64,000 bases of DNA from Clostridium sp. Marseille-P299 (GCF_900078195.1 NZ_FJVE01000007.1:1364001-1428000), one strand, 5' to 3'. Shown: positions 1 to 8,654, counted from the first letter of the stretch. Numbers and translations: made by a program. The notes: generated by a model not told the origin, from the letters alone.

Positions 1-40
1 TTATTTTATCTTTTAGTTATTATGTTACTTACATTATAAA

Positions 41-72
41 AGGTGCCCTTAGGGCACATGCAAGTCTTTTTT
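41..72 (+). terminator. short perfect hairpin, possible terminator
   Basis: A GTGCCC stem, TTA loop and GGGCAC stem lie at 43-57. A T-rich stretch starts about 10 nt downstream (66-72). It could end a gene lying left of the window on the + strand. The T-run is displaced, so this is only a weak terminator call. Confidence 0.35.
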
Positions 73-226
73 GAAAAAAAGTTAAGATTTTTTAAAAAGC
101 TGTTATTTTTACCAATCTTTATCACCGTTTTTTGATTTCTACATAACCTAGCTGAACTCAAAATATATTGAAATAAATATAGGGTAGGCAACTCTATAGT
201 TTCCTATTGGCATATGAGGTGAAGAT

Positions 227-355
227 ATGTTAAAAACATTCAAATATTATTTAAATAAAGGACTTGATCTAATACTAGCAATTGGTTTAACCAATCTTAT
301 TTTAAACTCATTAAATTCTTTGATTAAGTTTTTTGAAGATTTATTGAATAAATGA
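227..355 (+). CDS. putative 42-residue hydrophobic/amphipathic peptide
   Basis: A small open frame starts with ATG at 227, behind a good Shine-Dalgarno sequence (GAGGTGA, 216-222). It encodes 42 residues, beginning MLKTFKYYLNKG and ending FFEDLLNK. The centre (about residues 13-35) is rich in Leu, Ile and Asn, with Lys at both ends. That fits a membrane-active or amphipathic helical peptide such as a type I toxin or leaderless bacteriocin-like peptide, but no family is recognised. It lies 221 nt upstream of the first ATPase/TOPRIM pair on the same strand, so it may belong to that island or be an independent toxin. The only evidence is the ribosome binding site, the reading frame and the composition. 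Confidence 0.4.
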   Translation: MLKTFKYYLNKGLDLILAIGLTNLILNSLNSLIKFFEDLLNK

Positions 356-576
356 GTGGATATAAAATTCTATAAATAAAAGTATGTGTGTGGTAAATAA
401 TAAAGTAAAAAAGAAGATGTTTGTGATTGTAGGATTATCATAAAATGAGACAAAATGAATGTAATCAGAAAATAATATCGAAATTTAAAAATAGAACATT
501 TTGTGAGAAAAACTAAATTCGATTTGCTTATTTCTGAGTTTTGTGATATTATTATATCATATTGGAGGTATTAAGT

Positions 577-2007
577 ATGAATCGCTCAGTTGTGAGAATA
601 AAAAGTATATCAATTACAAATTTCAAAAATGTAACTCATGGGGAATTAAGTTTTGAAAATAGCAGAAAGCCATATAAAGCAAGTATTGTTGGTTTATATG
701 GGCAAAATGGTTCTGGAAAGACAGCATTAATCGATGCAATGCAATTACTGAAGCTCACGCTTACAGGTCAACCGGTTCCAGTTCAGTTTGCAGATTATAT
801 CAATGTAGATGCTGAATTTGCAACGGTTCGTTATGAATTCAAGGTTGAAATATTGCAGACAATTTATGAGGCAATTTATGAATTCAGTATAAAAAAAGAA
901 TTAGATATGTCTACGCAAAATCTAGTTTTTCAAGATTCAGAAAACTCCAAATATATAACAACAATTTTTAATGAGGTATTAAGTTGTTCCTATGTGGCAC
1001 CGGAAGCTAAGTGTCGTATGAGTACATTAATTAATACTCAAACAGATGAAGTGTTTTTACCAAAAACGAAATACAATATTATTATAGGGAATGACAAGAA
1101 TACTTTTACTGACCTTTTGGTTGATAAAAAGATGACAGCTGTGACTAGCAGATCTTTTGTGTTTTCAAAGAAGCTAATGATGGCTATGAGCCAAAATGAT
1201 AAAAATAAAGATGAGGATTTACTTGAATTTCAGCGTTACAAAGCTTTGTTAGAGGCTCTTGTTAGATTTGGAAACTATGAACTATTTGTTATTAATACAA
1301 CGAACTCTGGTCTTATTAGTATGAATGCTCTGCCAATTTCTTTTAAGTACCAAGAGAAAAGTATTGGAGCAGTAGGGAATTTTATGCTTCCATTAAATGA
1401 AGCAGCTACTATTCCACAGGAAGCTTTTGAGGTCGTACAAAAAGTTATTTCAAATATGAATATTGTTTTAGAACAACTCATTCCTGGACTAACAATCAGT
1501 ATACGAGATTTAGGAACGCAGGTGCTAGAAAACGGTAAAGTTGGCAGCAGAATTCAGCTAATGTCTCTCAAAAACAAGAAAGAGATTCCTTTGCAATATG
1601 AATCAGAAGGTATTAAAAAGATTGTATCTATTCTTCAATTATTAATTGTAGTATACAATCAACCTTCAATTACAGTTGCAATTGATGAGTTGGATGCAGG
1701 TGTTTTTGAGTACTTGTTGGGTGAGATTCTTCGTATTATTTCTGAAAAAGGAAAGGGTCAACTCATTTTCACATCACATAATTTAAGGCCTTTAGAGACT
1801 ATAGACAGGGGATTTATCGCATTTACTACAACAAATCCTCTTAACAGATATATTAGGATGAGTAAAGTTAAAGATAATAATAATCTGAGGGATTTTTATT
1901 ATAGAGATATTGTTCTTGGGGAGCAAAGTGAAGAAGTATATGATACAACCAACAACTCAGAAATAGCCCTTGTATTTAGAGAGGCAGGTGAGTTGATTGG
2001 CTCGTAA
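577..2007 (+). CDS. AAA/ABC-type ATPase of an ATPase-TOPRIM pair, copy 1
   Basis: A 476-residue predicted cytosolic ATPase of the AAA_15/AAA_21 (OLD/RecF/SMC-like ABC) class. The Walker A motif GQNGSGKT is at residues 42-49, a SEG-containing signature-like stretch (ESEGIKKI) precedes Walker B, Walker B with IDE is at about 369-371, and an H-loop (FTSHNL) follows about 30 residues later. ATG 577 is preferred because GGAGG sits 7-8 nt upstream; a TTG at 562 is possible but has no good binding site. The gene overlaps the downstream TOPRIM-like gene by 11 nt, so the two are probably translationally coupled. ATPases of this type paired with a TOPRIM-like partner are known in OLD-family, RloAB-like and PARIS-like anti-phage systems. 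Membership in any of these is inference. It is paralogous to the ATPase at 4308-5714, and the last ~130 residues are about half identical by eye. Confidence 0.85.
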   Translation: MNRSVVRIKSISITNFKNVTHGELSFENSRKPYKASIVGLYGQNGSGKTALIDAMQLLKLTLTGQPVPVQFADYINVDAEFATVRYEFKVEILQTIYEAIYEFSIKKELDMSTQNLVFQDSENSKYITTIFNEVLSCSYVAPEAKCRMSTLINTQTDEVFLPKTKYNIIIGNDKNTFTDLLVDKKMTAVTSRSFVFSKKLMMAMSQNDKNKDEDLLEFQRYKALLEALVRFGNYELFVINTTNSGLISMNALPISFKYQEKSIGAVGNFMLPLNEAATIPQEAFEVVQKVISNMNIVLEQLIPGLTISIRDLGTQVLENGKVGSRIQLMSLKNKKEIPLQYESEGIKKIVSILQLLIVVYNQPSITVAIDELDAGVFEYLLGEILRIISEKGKGQLIFTSHNLRPLETIDRGFIAFTTTNPLNRYIRMSKVKDNNNLRDFYYRDIVLGEQSEEVYDTTNNSEIALVFREAGELIGS

Positions 2008-2689
2008 GAAGATTGTCTTTGTTATTGTGGAAGGTCCATCGGATGACACAGCAATTGGCGTTCTCCTTAATAGAATTTATGATAGTAATATGGTTCATAT
2101 TGAAATTATGCACGGAGATATCACAAGTGATTTATCGGTAAATTCTTCGAATATTGTTGCATATATTGGGGACGTTGTTAAGGCATATGCAGAGGCGAAC
2201 CATTATGAGCAAATTCATTTTAAAGAAATTATTCATTTAATTGACATGGATGGAGCATATATACCAGATGAAAATATTTTAGAAGACAGTAGTGCGGAAA
2301 AGCCAGTTTATAGTTTGACAGATATTCGAACTGCCAATCCTAGAGGGATAATGCTACGAAATGCTCGTAAACGTGAAAATATAGAAAAAATATGTTGTTG
2401 CCCTAAAATTTGGACGATTCCATATAGCGCTTATTACATGTCATCAAATTTGGACCATGTGCTTTATGGAAAGCTTAATAGCACTGATGATGAGAAAGAA
2501 GATGATGCTTTTGCATTTGCGAAACGATATAAAAATAACATACCTGGGTTCATAGAATATATTACAAATTCGGATTTTTCAGTTTCGGAGGATTTTAAGG
2601 AATCTTGGAAATATATTAAAGAAGGACTTCATTCTTTAGAGAGACATACGAATTTTGGTATCTGTTTTAAAGAAATTAGTGTGAAGTAG
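1997..2689 (+). CDS. TOPRIM-like partner protein, copy 1
   Basis: 230 residues, translated from a TTG at 1997 inside the end of the ATPase gene, with a purine-rich AGGTGAG site just upstream. The N-terminus is a beta strand ending in VEG (Glu12), and a second strand ends in the acidic triad segment IDMDG (Asp83, Asp85). This is the Glu...DxD pattern of TOPRIM folds in OLD nucleases, DnaG and topoisomerases. A SNLDHVL motif follows at about 155, similar in placement to the conserved segment of RloB/DUF4435-type proteins. The inferred role is a metal-dependent nuclease or nucleic-acid effector controlled by the ATPase. No family is assigned with certainty. Its homologue at 5701-6396 keeps all the acidic residues. 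Confidence 0.75.
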   Translation: MARKKIVFVIVEGPSDDTAIGVLLNRIYDSNMVHIEIMHGDITSDLSVNSSNIVAYIGDVVKAYAEANHYEQIHFKEIIHLIDMDGAYIPDENILEDSSAEKPVYSLTDIRTANPRGIMLRNARKRENIEKICCCPKIWTIPYSAYYMSSNLDHVLYGKLNSTDDEKEDDAFAFAKRYKNNIPGFIEYITNSDFSVSEDFKESWKYIKEGLHSLERHTNFGICFKEISVK

Positions 2690-2720
2690 TAATGAATACA
2701 AGAGTCTTAATAAGTGAATT

Positions 2721-2774
2721 AAAAAGAACAATCAGTAGGAAAATTAAGGGTTTCCTGTTGATTGTTCTTTTTCT
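2721..2774 (+). terminator. Rho-independent terminator, probably bidirectional
   Basis: A 19-bp stem with two mismatches (arms 2724-2742 and 2751-2769) has A-rich and T-rich flanks. It lies between the TOPRIM-like gene and the convergent MerR-methyltransferase gene and can serve both strands. Confidence 0.8.
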
Positions 2775-2825
2775 TAATTCTCTTAAATTTATACTATAGC
2801 ACTATAGATTCATTCATTGACTTAA

Positions 2826-4007
2826 TTAATTCTTACAAACAAATATCCCAGCATCCTTCGTAATATAAAATCCCTGGGCTGTCTTTTTCTTTACATAGGT
2901 ACGAAACTCCTTATAACGATCTAAGAGAAACTGATTCTGATTTCCGTGACAGGAGAGAACGTAAGAAATCAGTGCCTCAGGTTCGGTTACGAAAAGCGAA
3001 TCTTCATATTGTATCCACTGTGTCTGCGTAAAGTATGGTTTCAACAGCTCGTTGCCATTTTCTCTTCCGAATCGTTCGTAAAGTTTCCCAGCCGATAATA
3101 CAATTCGTTCATCAAAATCAGAGACCAGTTGACTGACTTCTTTCATATGATGGCTTCCATAGGTACTGCAAAGAAAAGTCCCGCCAGGTTTTAGAACACG
3201 CTTTACTTCGCTGCACACCTTAGAGATATCGTCACAATAAAAGAGGAGGTGATTGGCGATAACTAAGTCAAAGCTTTGATCCTCATAAGGAATCTGATGG
3301 CAATCAAAGGATTTAAAGGTAAATCGAGAATCCGTAGCTCCAATGGCACGACGAGTATCACGAAGCATACCTTCGGATACATCCGATAGCGTAATGTGTA
3401 CGTTTTTTGGAAGCAGGCTTCGGTGGTCTCTCCACAGTGTTCCGTCACCACATCCGAGTTCAAGTACCTTCATTCCATCATTTATCTTGCATTGTTCATA
3501 GATCCACGGAAACCATCCTTGTTGATTTTTTGAATAAAGTCGATGCAACTGGATACGAGCAGATATGTTGGAGGCATTCTGGTACTGGTTTTTCAGACTT
3601 TTTTCCATCGCAGTTAAATGGATTAGGTTTAACATCTGACTCCAATCGATGCTATGCTCATTTTCAATTGCCTTCGTGGTATCTTTAATCGTCTGTGCCA
3701 CCAACTGCATTTGTTCAATGCGGTCCTCCACAAGTTTTAACTGTAGATTCAAGGAATCTGCCATAAAATGATAGTCGGTATCGTGTATGGTCATCTCCTT
3801 GATATCGTCCAGTGAAAAGCCAAGATATTTTAACAGCAATATTTGCTGAAGTCGTGCAAAGTCAGAATCTGTATAAAAACGAGCACCATTTGGATTGACA
3901 TAGGATGGTTTTAATACATTGTGCTCATCATAATATCGAATGGTCTTCTTCGTAATATGTGCCATACGGGCAAATTCACCAGAAGAATAATAGCCAGGTA
4001 GTTTCAT
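2826..4007 (-). CDS. MerR-family regulator fused to a SAM-dependent methyltransferase
   Basis: A 393-residue two-domain protein. Residues 1 to ~75 form a MerR-type winged helix (GEFARMAHITKKTIRYYDE, then KYLGFSLDDIKEM), followed by a dimerisation helix to about residue 115. From about 170 there is a class I methyltransferase with motif I LELGCGDG, and VIANHLLFYCDD further on. MerR-methyltransferase fusions are known in Firmicutes, where the C-terminal domain may act as an S-adenosylmethionine or small-molecule sensor or as an enzyme; the substrate cannot be told. The start ATG is preceded on the minus strand by AAGAAAGGAAA. It is divergent from ATPase copy 2, and the shared intergenic region carries dyads placed as MerR operators. 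It may therefore regulate itself and the second ATPase/TOPRIM pair. Confidence 0.8.
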   Translation of the reverse strand: MKLPGYYSSGEFARMAHITKKTIRYYDEHNVLKPSYVNPNGARFYTDSDFARLQQILLLKYLGFSLDDIKEMTIHDTDYHFMADSLNLQLKLVEDRIEQMQLVAQTIKDTTKAIENEHSIDWSQMLNLIHLTAMEKSLKNQYQNASNISARIQLHRLYSKNQQGWFPWIYEQCKINDGMKVLELGCGDGTLWRDHRSLLPKNVHITLSDVSEGMLRDTRRAIGATDSRFTFKSFDCHQIPYEDQSFDLVIANHLLFYCDDISKVCSEVKRVLKPGGTFLCSTYGSHHMKEVSQLVSDFDERIVLSAGKLYERFGRENGNELLKPYFTQTQWIQYEDSLFVTEPEALISYVLSCHGNQNQFLLDRYKEFRTYVKKKTAQGFYITKDAGIFVCKN

Positions 4008-4032
4008 GGTATCGTTTCCTTTCTTAAGATAG

Positions 4033-4065
4033 TTCCATTATAATGGAAAGTTCCATTTTGGGCAA
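4033..4065 (-). promoter_or_regulatory. promoter with overlapping dyads for the MerR-methyltransferase gene
   Basis: Read on the minus strand, TTGCCC (4060-4065) and TATAAT (4037-4042) are separated by 17 nt. The spacer contains the perfect dyad ATGGAA-CT-TTCCAT (4045-4058). The overlapping palindrome TTCCATTATAATGGAA (4033-4048) covers the -10 box. An operator between -35 and -10 is the classic MerR layout, although MerR spacers are usually 19-20 nt. A related TTCCATTTTAGGAA occurs at about 4237, nearer the ATPase copy 2 start. Confidence 0.6.
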
Positions 4066-4307
4066 ATGTAAGATAGATAGAATATAGAAACCCAAAATTA
4101 AATTGATTTGATTTATATAAATGTTTATCTAAATCAAATGGCTTAAATAATTTGATCTGTATAATTGAAATATAAATCCGCAATCTCAAGTACTTGGGTT
4201 GAATAAACGATATATTTAAAATCGGTATAAAAAATTCCATTTTAGGAAAAACTATTGCGATTAACATCATTTTAAATTACAATAAATGTATAAAAGGAGG
4301 GAATCTC
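4066..4307. other. A/T-rich divergent intergenic region
   Basis: The region between the MerR-methyltransferase promoter and ATPase copy 2 is very A/T-rich. It contains a 9-bp inverted repeat (TTTGATTTA ... TAAATCAAA, about 4107-4140) and the TTCCATTTTAGGAA half-dyad near 4237. A + strand promoter for ATPase copy 2 must lie here, but no convincing -35/-10 pair with good spacing was found. Confidence 0.4.
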
Positions 4308-5714
4308 ATGGAAACCATTGTACGTCTACAGGCTCTAAGTCTTCATAATATAAAGAACGTGAAATACGGCAAAATCGTGATGCCAAACACATATAAGAAA
4401 CACCCAAGTTATAAGAATGCAGAAGTACTAGGAATTTACGGGCAGAATGGTTCGGGTAAGACAGCAGTCGTGGATACACTTTATTTTATACAGCGCATTA
4501 TGATTGGGGAGAACTTACCGATAGAACTTGCTGATTATATGGATGCCAGTGAAGACGAAGCAGAAATTAGCGCAGAGTTTTCTATTTATATAGAAGAGAG
4601 TGTGTATGAGGTTGGCTATAAGATTTGTTTACAAAAGGTAGGAAAGCATGGCGCTATGATATCCCGTGAAACGCTAACAAGTACGAAAATCACTCCAGAG
4701 GGTAGAAGTAGCAAGACGGTTTTTATGGATTATAACCACGGTGATAGCAAAACTGTATTTTCACCGAAGAAGCGTTTTGATGAACTTATCTTAGAGAACA
4801 AGGAATATAAGATGGACTTGCTTGTTGCGAAGAAAATAGCAGAAAAAAGCAATTGTTCGTTTATCTTTGGTGAGAACAGTTTAGAAATCTATAAAAAGCC
4901 CTTTGAACATTCCTTCAAAGAGTACGCTATGTTAATTACCTCCTTACATCGTTTTGCCCTAACCGACCTTTTTGTCATACGTAACACCCATTCCGGCGTA
5001 ATCTCAGCGAATTTTGTTCTACCCATGGCATTTAAAATAGAAGATACGGATCAGCCAGGTGGAGGTTTTAAAGGGGATTTTGCAGTTTCGTTAAATAAGC
5101 CCACGGTGCTATCATATGAACAAAAAGATATGCTTCATGTGATTGTAAATGAAATCAATACCGTTCTTTGCACGATCATTCCAGGATTGCAGATGGAAGT
5201 AAAAGAGTATGGTATGCAGATGCTTGATAACGGTAGAGAAGGAGTAAAAATCGAACTACTATCCGTCAGGGGAGGCGTTAAGATTCCAATTCGTATGGAA
5301 TCCGAGGGAATTATAAAAATTATTTCTATTTTAAATGCATTAATACAAGCCTTTTCAGATGCCTCCATCTGCCTTGTCATTGATGAGTTGGATGCTGGAG
5401 TGTTTGAGTACATGCTTGGTGAGCTTCTTGATATTTTTAAGAAAAGTGCTAGGGGACAGTTGATTTTTACTTCCCATAATTTAAGAGCCCTTGAAATGCT
5501 TGATAAGGAGAGCATCATGTTTTCAACGGTGAATCCAGTGAATCGTTATATTCATATGAAGAACATTAAAAGTTCCAATAACCTTCGTGACGTTTATCTG
5601 AGAGGCATTACCCTTGGTGGTCATAATGAGGAAATTTATGCGCAAACAGATAGCTTAAAGATTGCCAGAGCATTCCGTAAGGCAGGTAGGAGCATGAGAT
5701 ATGATAAAAAATGA
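4308..5714 (+). CDS. AAA/ABC-type ATPase of an ATPase-TOPRIM pair, copy 2
   Basis: 468 residues, with the ATG 7 nt after AAGGAGGG. Walker A GQNGSGKT is at 45-52, a MESEGIIKI signature-like segment precedes Walker B, Walker B IDE is at 358-360, and the H-loop is FTSHNL. It matches copy 1 over its whole length, including the shared stretch IDELDAGVFEY and the C-terminal segment SNNLRD (NNNLRD in copy 1). The paralogues are old enough to differ in most central residues. The gene overlaps the next by 14 nt, so coupled expression is likely. Its predicted role is an ATP-driven sensor or regulator of the TOPRIM-like partner; a defence function is inferred from family architecture and not shown by sequence. 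Confidence 0.85.
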   Translation: METIVRLQALSLHNIKNVKYGKIVMPNTYKKHPSYKNAEVLGIYGQNGSGKTAVVDTLYFIQRIMIGENLPIELADYMDASEDEAEISAEFSIYIEESVYEVGYKICLQKVGKHGAMISRETLTSTKITPEGRSSKTVFMDYNHGDSKTVFSPKKRFDELILENKEYKMDLLVAKKIAEKSNCSFIFGENSLEIYKKPFEHSFKEYAMLITSLHRFALTDLFVIRNTHSGVISANFVLPMAFKIEDTDQPGGGFKGDFAVSLNKPTVLSYEQKDMLHVIVNEINTVLCTIIPGLQMEVKEYGMQMLDNGREGVKIELLSVRGGVKIPIRMESEGIIKIISILNALIQAFSDASICLVIDELDAGVFEYMLGELLDIFKKSARGQLIFTSHNLRALEMLDKESIMFSTVNPVNRYIHMKNIKSSNNLRDVYLRGITLGGHNEEIYAQTDSLKIARAFRKAGRSMRYDKK

Positions 5715-6396
5715 GAAGAAGGTTATTGTCTTTATTGTAGAGGGGATGAGTGAAGAAGCAGCGCTTGGGACCATTATGAAAGAGTTTTTTGTAAATGAGG
5801 AAGTGCAGTTTTTCATCGTTCATGGTGATATTACTCTTCATGATTACGTAAGCGTGGACAAGATATTACTAAAGATTAATAAAGTTCTGGACACTGTGAA
5901 GGAACGATATCGTTATAAAACTTCGGATTTTCTTAAAATCATTCATATTACAGATACCGATGGTGTATTTATCTCCGATGATAAGGTGACAAAGGCGAAA
6001 GTTCCTGAGATTACCTATTATGAAGACCGTGTGGTGGCCCCTTCGGTTTCTTCGACCCTAGAACGAAACCATAGAAAAGCAGATATTTTATTTAAATTAA
6101 GAAATACAGGAAAGGTAAAAAAGATACCGTATCGTATTTATTTTAATTCTTGTAATTTAGAGCATGTGCTTTTTGATGAGCTTAAAGATTTTAGCGATGA
6201 GGAAAAAGAAGAGATGTCAGATGCCTTTGCGGATCGATACGAAGGGTGTTGTGAAGAGTTTATTGATTTTATATCCAGTGAAAACCTTGCAGTTGTGGGT
6301 TCATATCAAGATACATGGGACTTTATTGAGGAAGGGATGAATTCGCTGCAACGCCATAGCAATATGCATCAGATCTTTGGGCAGGACTTGGAGTAG
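5701..6396 (+). CDS. TOPRIM-like partner protein, copy 2
   Basis: 231 residues starting at an ATG inside the end of the ATPase gene. It aligns with the 1997-2689 product throughout: FIVEG (Glu14), the shared HGDIT segment, the acidic ITDTDG (Asp85, Asp87), a SCNLEHVL segment at about 158, and a C-terminal W-x-F/Y-I-x-EG-(L/M)-x-S-L-(E/Q)-R-H motif. Retention of the putative catalytic acids in both copies argues that both are active. It is likely a metal-dependent nuclease or nucleic-acid effector; this is inference. Confidence 0.75.
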   Translation: MIKNEKKVIVFIVEGMSEEAALGTIMKEFFVNEEVQFFIVHGDITLHDYVSVDKILLKINKVLDTVKERYRYKTSDFLKIIHITDTDGVFISDDKVTKAKVPEITYYEDRVVAPSVSSTLERNHRKADILFKLRNTGKVKKIPYRIYFNSCNLEHVLFDELKDFSDEEKEEMSDAFADRYEGCCEEFIDFISSENLAVVGSYQDTWDFIEEGMNSLQRHSNMHQIFGQDLE

Positions 6397-6597
6397 CCAT
6401 AATTGCTATTACTTATATTATTATGTATTAGAAATCGCAATTATTGACATTTGTTTATGGGATTGGTAAAATAATGTAAATTATTGTTTTGATTCGTAAA
6501 ATTAGCAACAGCTAAATTAAAGACAGATTTTGCAGGAGCTAATATTAAGAAGATTTTTTGTTATTCCAATTATCATTTTTATTATTGCATGAATAAT

Positions 6598-6634
6598 GGC
6601 TGGTGTGTCAGTTATCACATCAGTCACTTTTTTT
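6598..6634 (+). terminator. terminator downstream of ATPase-TOPRIM pair 2
   Basis: A 10-bp stem with two G-U type mismatches (6598-6607 and 6616-6625), an 8-nt loop and a run of seven T. It lies 200 nt past the TOPRIM-like stop. The remainder of 6397-6750 is A/T-rich with only a weak 8-bp hairpin (6399-6444) and no gene. Confidence 0.5.
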
Positions 6635-6751
6635 AGTTGTTAAATATATGAATATCATTCTATTAATTCTATGTTTATAATTTGGGTTAAATGGTTAAGT
6701 GTGTTAATTATATGTTTTAATAAAAAAATTAAAAAAAATCCATAATACATA

Positions 6752-6780
6752 TTGACAAAATAATTTGATAGTGATATCTT
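6752..6780 (+). promoter_or_regulatory. sigma-A promoter of the hrcA operon
   Basis: A consensus TTGACA (6752-6757), a 17-nt spacer and TATCTT (6775-6780), just upstream of the CIRCE operator. Transcription should start around 6787-6790, so CIRCE would overlap the start of the transcript. Confidence 0.85.
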
Positions 6781-6793
6781 ATGTTTAAAGATA

Positions 6794-6820
6794 TTAGCAC
6801 TCTAATCGAATGAGTGCTAA
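6794..6820 (+). promoter_or_regulatory. CIRCE operator (HrcA binding site)
   Basis: A perfect CIRCE inverted repeat, TTAGCACTC at 6794-6802 and GAGTGCTAA at 6812-6820, with the standard 9-nt spacer. HrcA binds this site to repress the operon until heat stress titrates GroE. Confidence 0.97.
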
Positions 6821-6886
6821 CAACATCAACATCATATGTTAGCTCAAACATTTCATAGTACAGATGAATCATCTGAGAAAGAGGGT

Positions 6887-7924
6887 ATGATGGAATTAGA
6901 TGATAGGAAGATAAAAATTTTACAAGCTATTATTCGCAATTACCTAGAAACAGGGGAACCAGTTGGTTCAAGAACTATTTCGAAGGATACGGACTTAAAT
7001 TTAAGTTCTGCAACAATTCGAAATGAAATGGCTGATTTAGAGGAATTTGGATATATAGTGCAACCTCATACATCTGCTGGAAGAATTCCATCGGATAAGG
7101 GATATCGATTCTATGTCGATATGCTGATGGCGGAAAAGACAACAGAGGTAGAAGAGATGCGAGGCATGTTACTTGAAAAAGCAGATAAGATGGAAACACT
7201 TTTAAAACAAGTAGCAAAGCTTTTAGCAGTTAATACAAATTATACGACAATGATTACTGCACCACAGTATCGTAGCCGTAAAGTTAAGTTCATACAAATC
7301 ACTGATGTAGATAGTACACAGATTCTAGCAGTAATTGTTTTAGAAGGTAATATTGTTAAGAATAAAATAATTTCAGTGGATGAACCACTTGAAAAAGAAA
7401 TTGTTTTAAAACTTAATATTGTGCTGAACACATTTTTACAAGGCTTAGATTTATCGGAGATTAATTTATCCTTAATTCAGAAAATGAAAGCACAGACTGC
7501 TGGGTATACTAATGTTGTTAGTGACATACTCGATGCGGTTGCACAAGCAATTAGTGAAGAAGAAGATGTACAAATCTTCACAAGTGGAGCAACCAATATT
7601 CTTAAGTATCCTGAATTAAGTGATACAGAAAAAGCCAGCGAGCTGCTTTATACAATAGAAGAGAAAAAGCAACTTACGAATCTCATGAGTAGCGAAGCAG
7701 AAAACGGTGAAAACCGAGGCATCCAAGTATATATTGGGAATGAAACACCAGTAGAATCCATGAAAGATTGCGCAGTAGTTACAGCTACTTACCAAATCGA
7801 AGAAGGCGTTTATGGAAAAATTGGTATTATTGGTCCAAAACGAATGGATTATGAAAAAGTTGTTAGCACCTTACAAAGTCTTATGAGCCAATTGGATGAC
7901 ATTTTTAAAGGTGATAAAAAATAA
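6887..7924 (+). CDS. hrcA: heat-inducible transcription repressor HrcA
   Basis: 345 residues from ATG 6887. An in-frame ATG at 6836 lies too close to CIRCE and lacks a binding site; the adjacent ATG at 6890 is equally possible. The N-terminal winged helix includes YLETGEPVGS and SSATIRNEMADLEE, followed by the family hallmark HTSAGRIPSDKGYR, then the dimerisation/GAF-like region. HrcA represses its own operon through the CIRCE site upstream. It is first gene of hrcA-grpE-dnaK-(dnaJ), the usual Firmicute order. Confidence 0.95.
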   Translation: MMELDDRKIKILQAIIRNYLETGEPVGSRTISKDTDLNLSSATIRNEMADLEEFGYIVQPHTSAGRIPSDKGYRFYVDMLMAEKTTEVEEMRGMLLEKADKMETLLKQVAKLLAVNTNYTTMITAPQYRSRKVKFIQITDVDSTQILAVIVLEGNIVKNKIISVDEPLEKEIVLKLNIVLNTFLQGLDLSEINLSLIQKMKAQTAGYTNVVSDILDAVAQAISEEEDVQIFTSGATNILKYPELSDTEKASELLYTIEEKKQLTNLMSSEAENGENRGIQVYIGNETPVESMKDCAVVTATYQIEEGVYGKIGIIGPKRMDYEKVVSTLQSLMSQLDDIFKGDKK

Positions 7925-7959
7925 GATGTAGTTACGATGGGAAGGAATGGTGAAGATAG

Positions 7960-8607
7960 TTGTCAGATACAATAGATTTTAACGAGTTAGAAAAAGATGA
8001 ACTGGAAGATATGATAGAAAAAGATATCGCTGACAGTACAAATAATAGCGATGATACTTCTGAAACAACTGAAGAAGTTACTGAAGAAGCTACAGAAGAA
8101 GTAGAAGAAAGCACAGATGAAGAAAACGGTAAAGATAAAAAATCCTTTTTCAAGAAAAAAGATAAGAAAGATAAAAAGGATGAAAAAATCGAAGAATTAA
8201 ACGACCGTTTGATCCGTACTATGGCTGAGTTTGATAACTTTAGAAAACGTTCTGAAAAAGAAAAATCTCAGATGTTTGAAGTTGGAGCAAAAGACATTAT
8301 CGAAAAGATTTTGCCAGTTGTTGATAATTTTGAAAGAGGACTAAGCGTTGTTACTGAAGAAGAAAAATCAAGCGCTTTTGTTCAAGGAATTGAGAAAATA
8401 TACAAACAATTACTTGACGTCCTAGAAGCTGCGGGTGTAAAAACCATTGAAGCAGTAGGAAAAGAATTTGATCCTAATTTCCATAATGCAGTAATGCATA
8501 CAGAAGATGAAGAATTAGGTGAAAATATTATAGCTGAAGAATTCTTAAAAGGCTATATGTACCGTGACTCTGTTGTAAGACATAGCATGGTAAAAGTAGT
8601 GAATTAA
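7960..8607 (+). CDS. grpE: nucleotide exchange factor GrpE
   Basis: 215 residues from a TTG start, with a GAAGGAATGG-type site upstream. Residues 1 to ~75 are a very acidic, then Lys-rich, low-complexity extension, longer than in E. coli GrpE. Next come the long coiled coil (EELNDRLIRTMAEFDNFRKR) and the C-terminal beta domain (KEFDPNFHNAVMH, VRHSMVKV). GrpE dimers release ADP from DnaK. It lies 35 nt after hrcA in the same operon. Confidence 0.95.
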   Translation: MSDTIDFNELEKDELEDMIEKDIADSTNNSDDTSETTEEVTEEATEEVEESTDEENGKDKKSFFKKKDKKDKKDEKIEELNDRLIRTMAEFDNFRKRSEKEKSQMFEVGAKDIIEKILPVVDNFERGLSVVTEEEKSSAFVQGIEKIYKQLLDVLEAAGVKTIEAVGKEFDPNFHNAVMHTEDEELGENIIAEEFLKGYMYRDSVVRHSMVKVVN

Positions 8608-8654
8608 ATAAGTTTATACCAAAAGATTAGGTTTTAATTAATTTTTTGATTAAT

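Noticed and set aside
6..191. A 61-codon minus-strand frame at the left edge.
   Set aside because: No ribosome binding site, A/T-driven composition, and a hairpin lies inside it.
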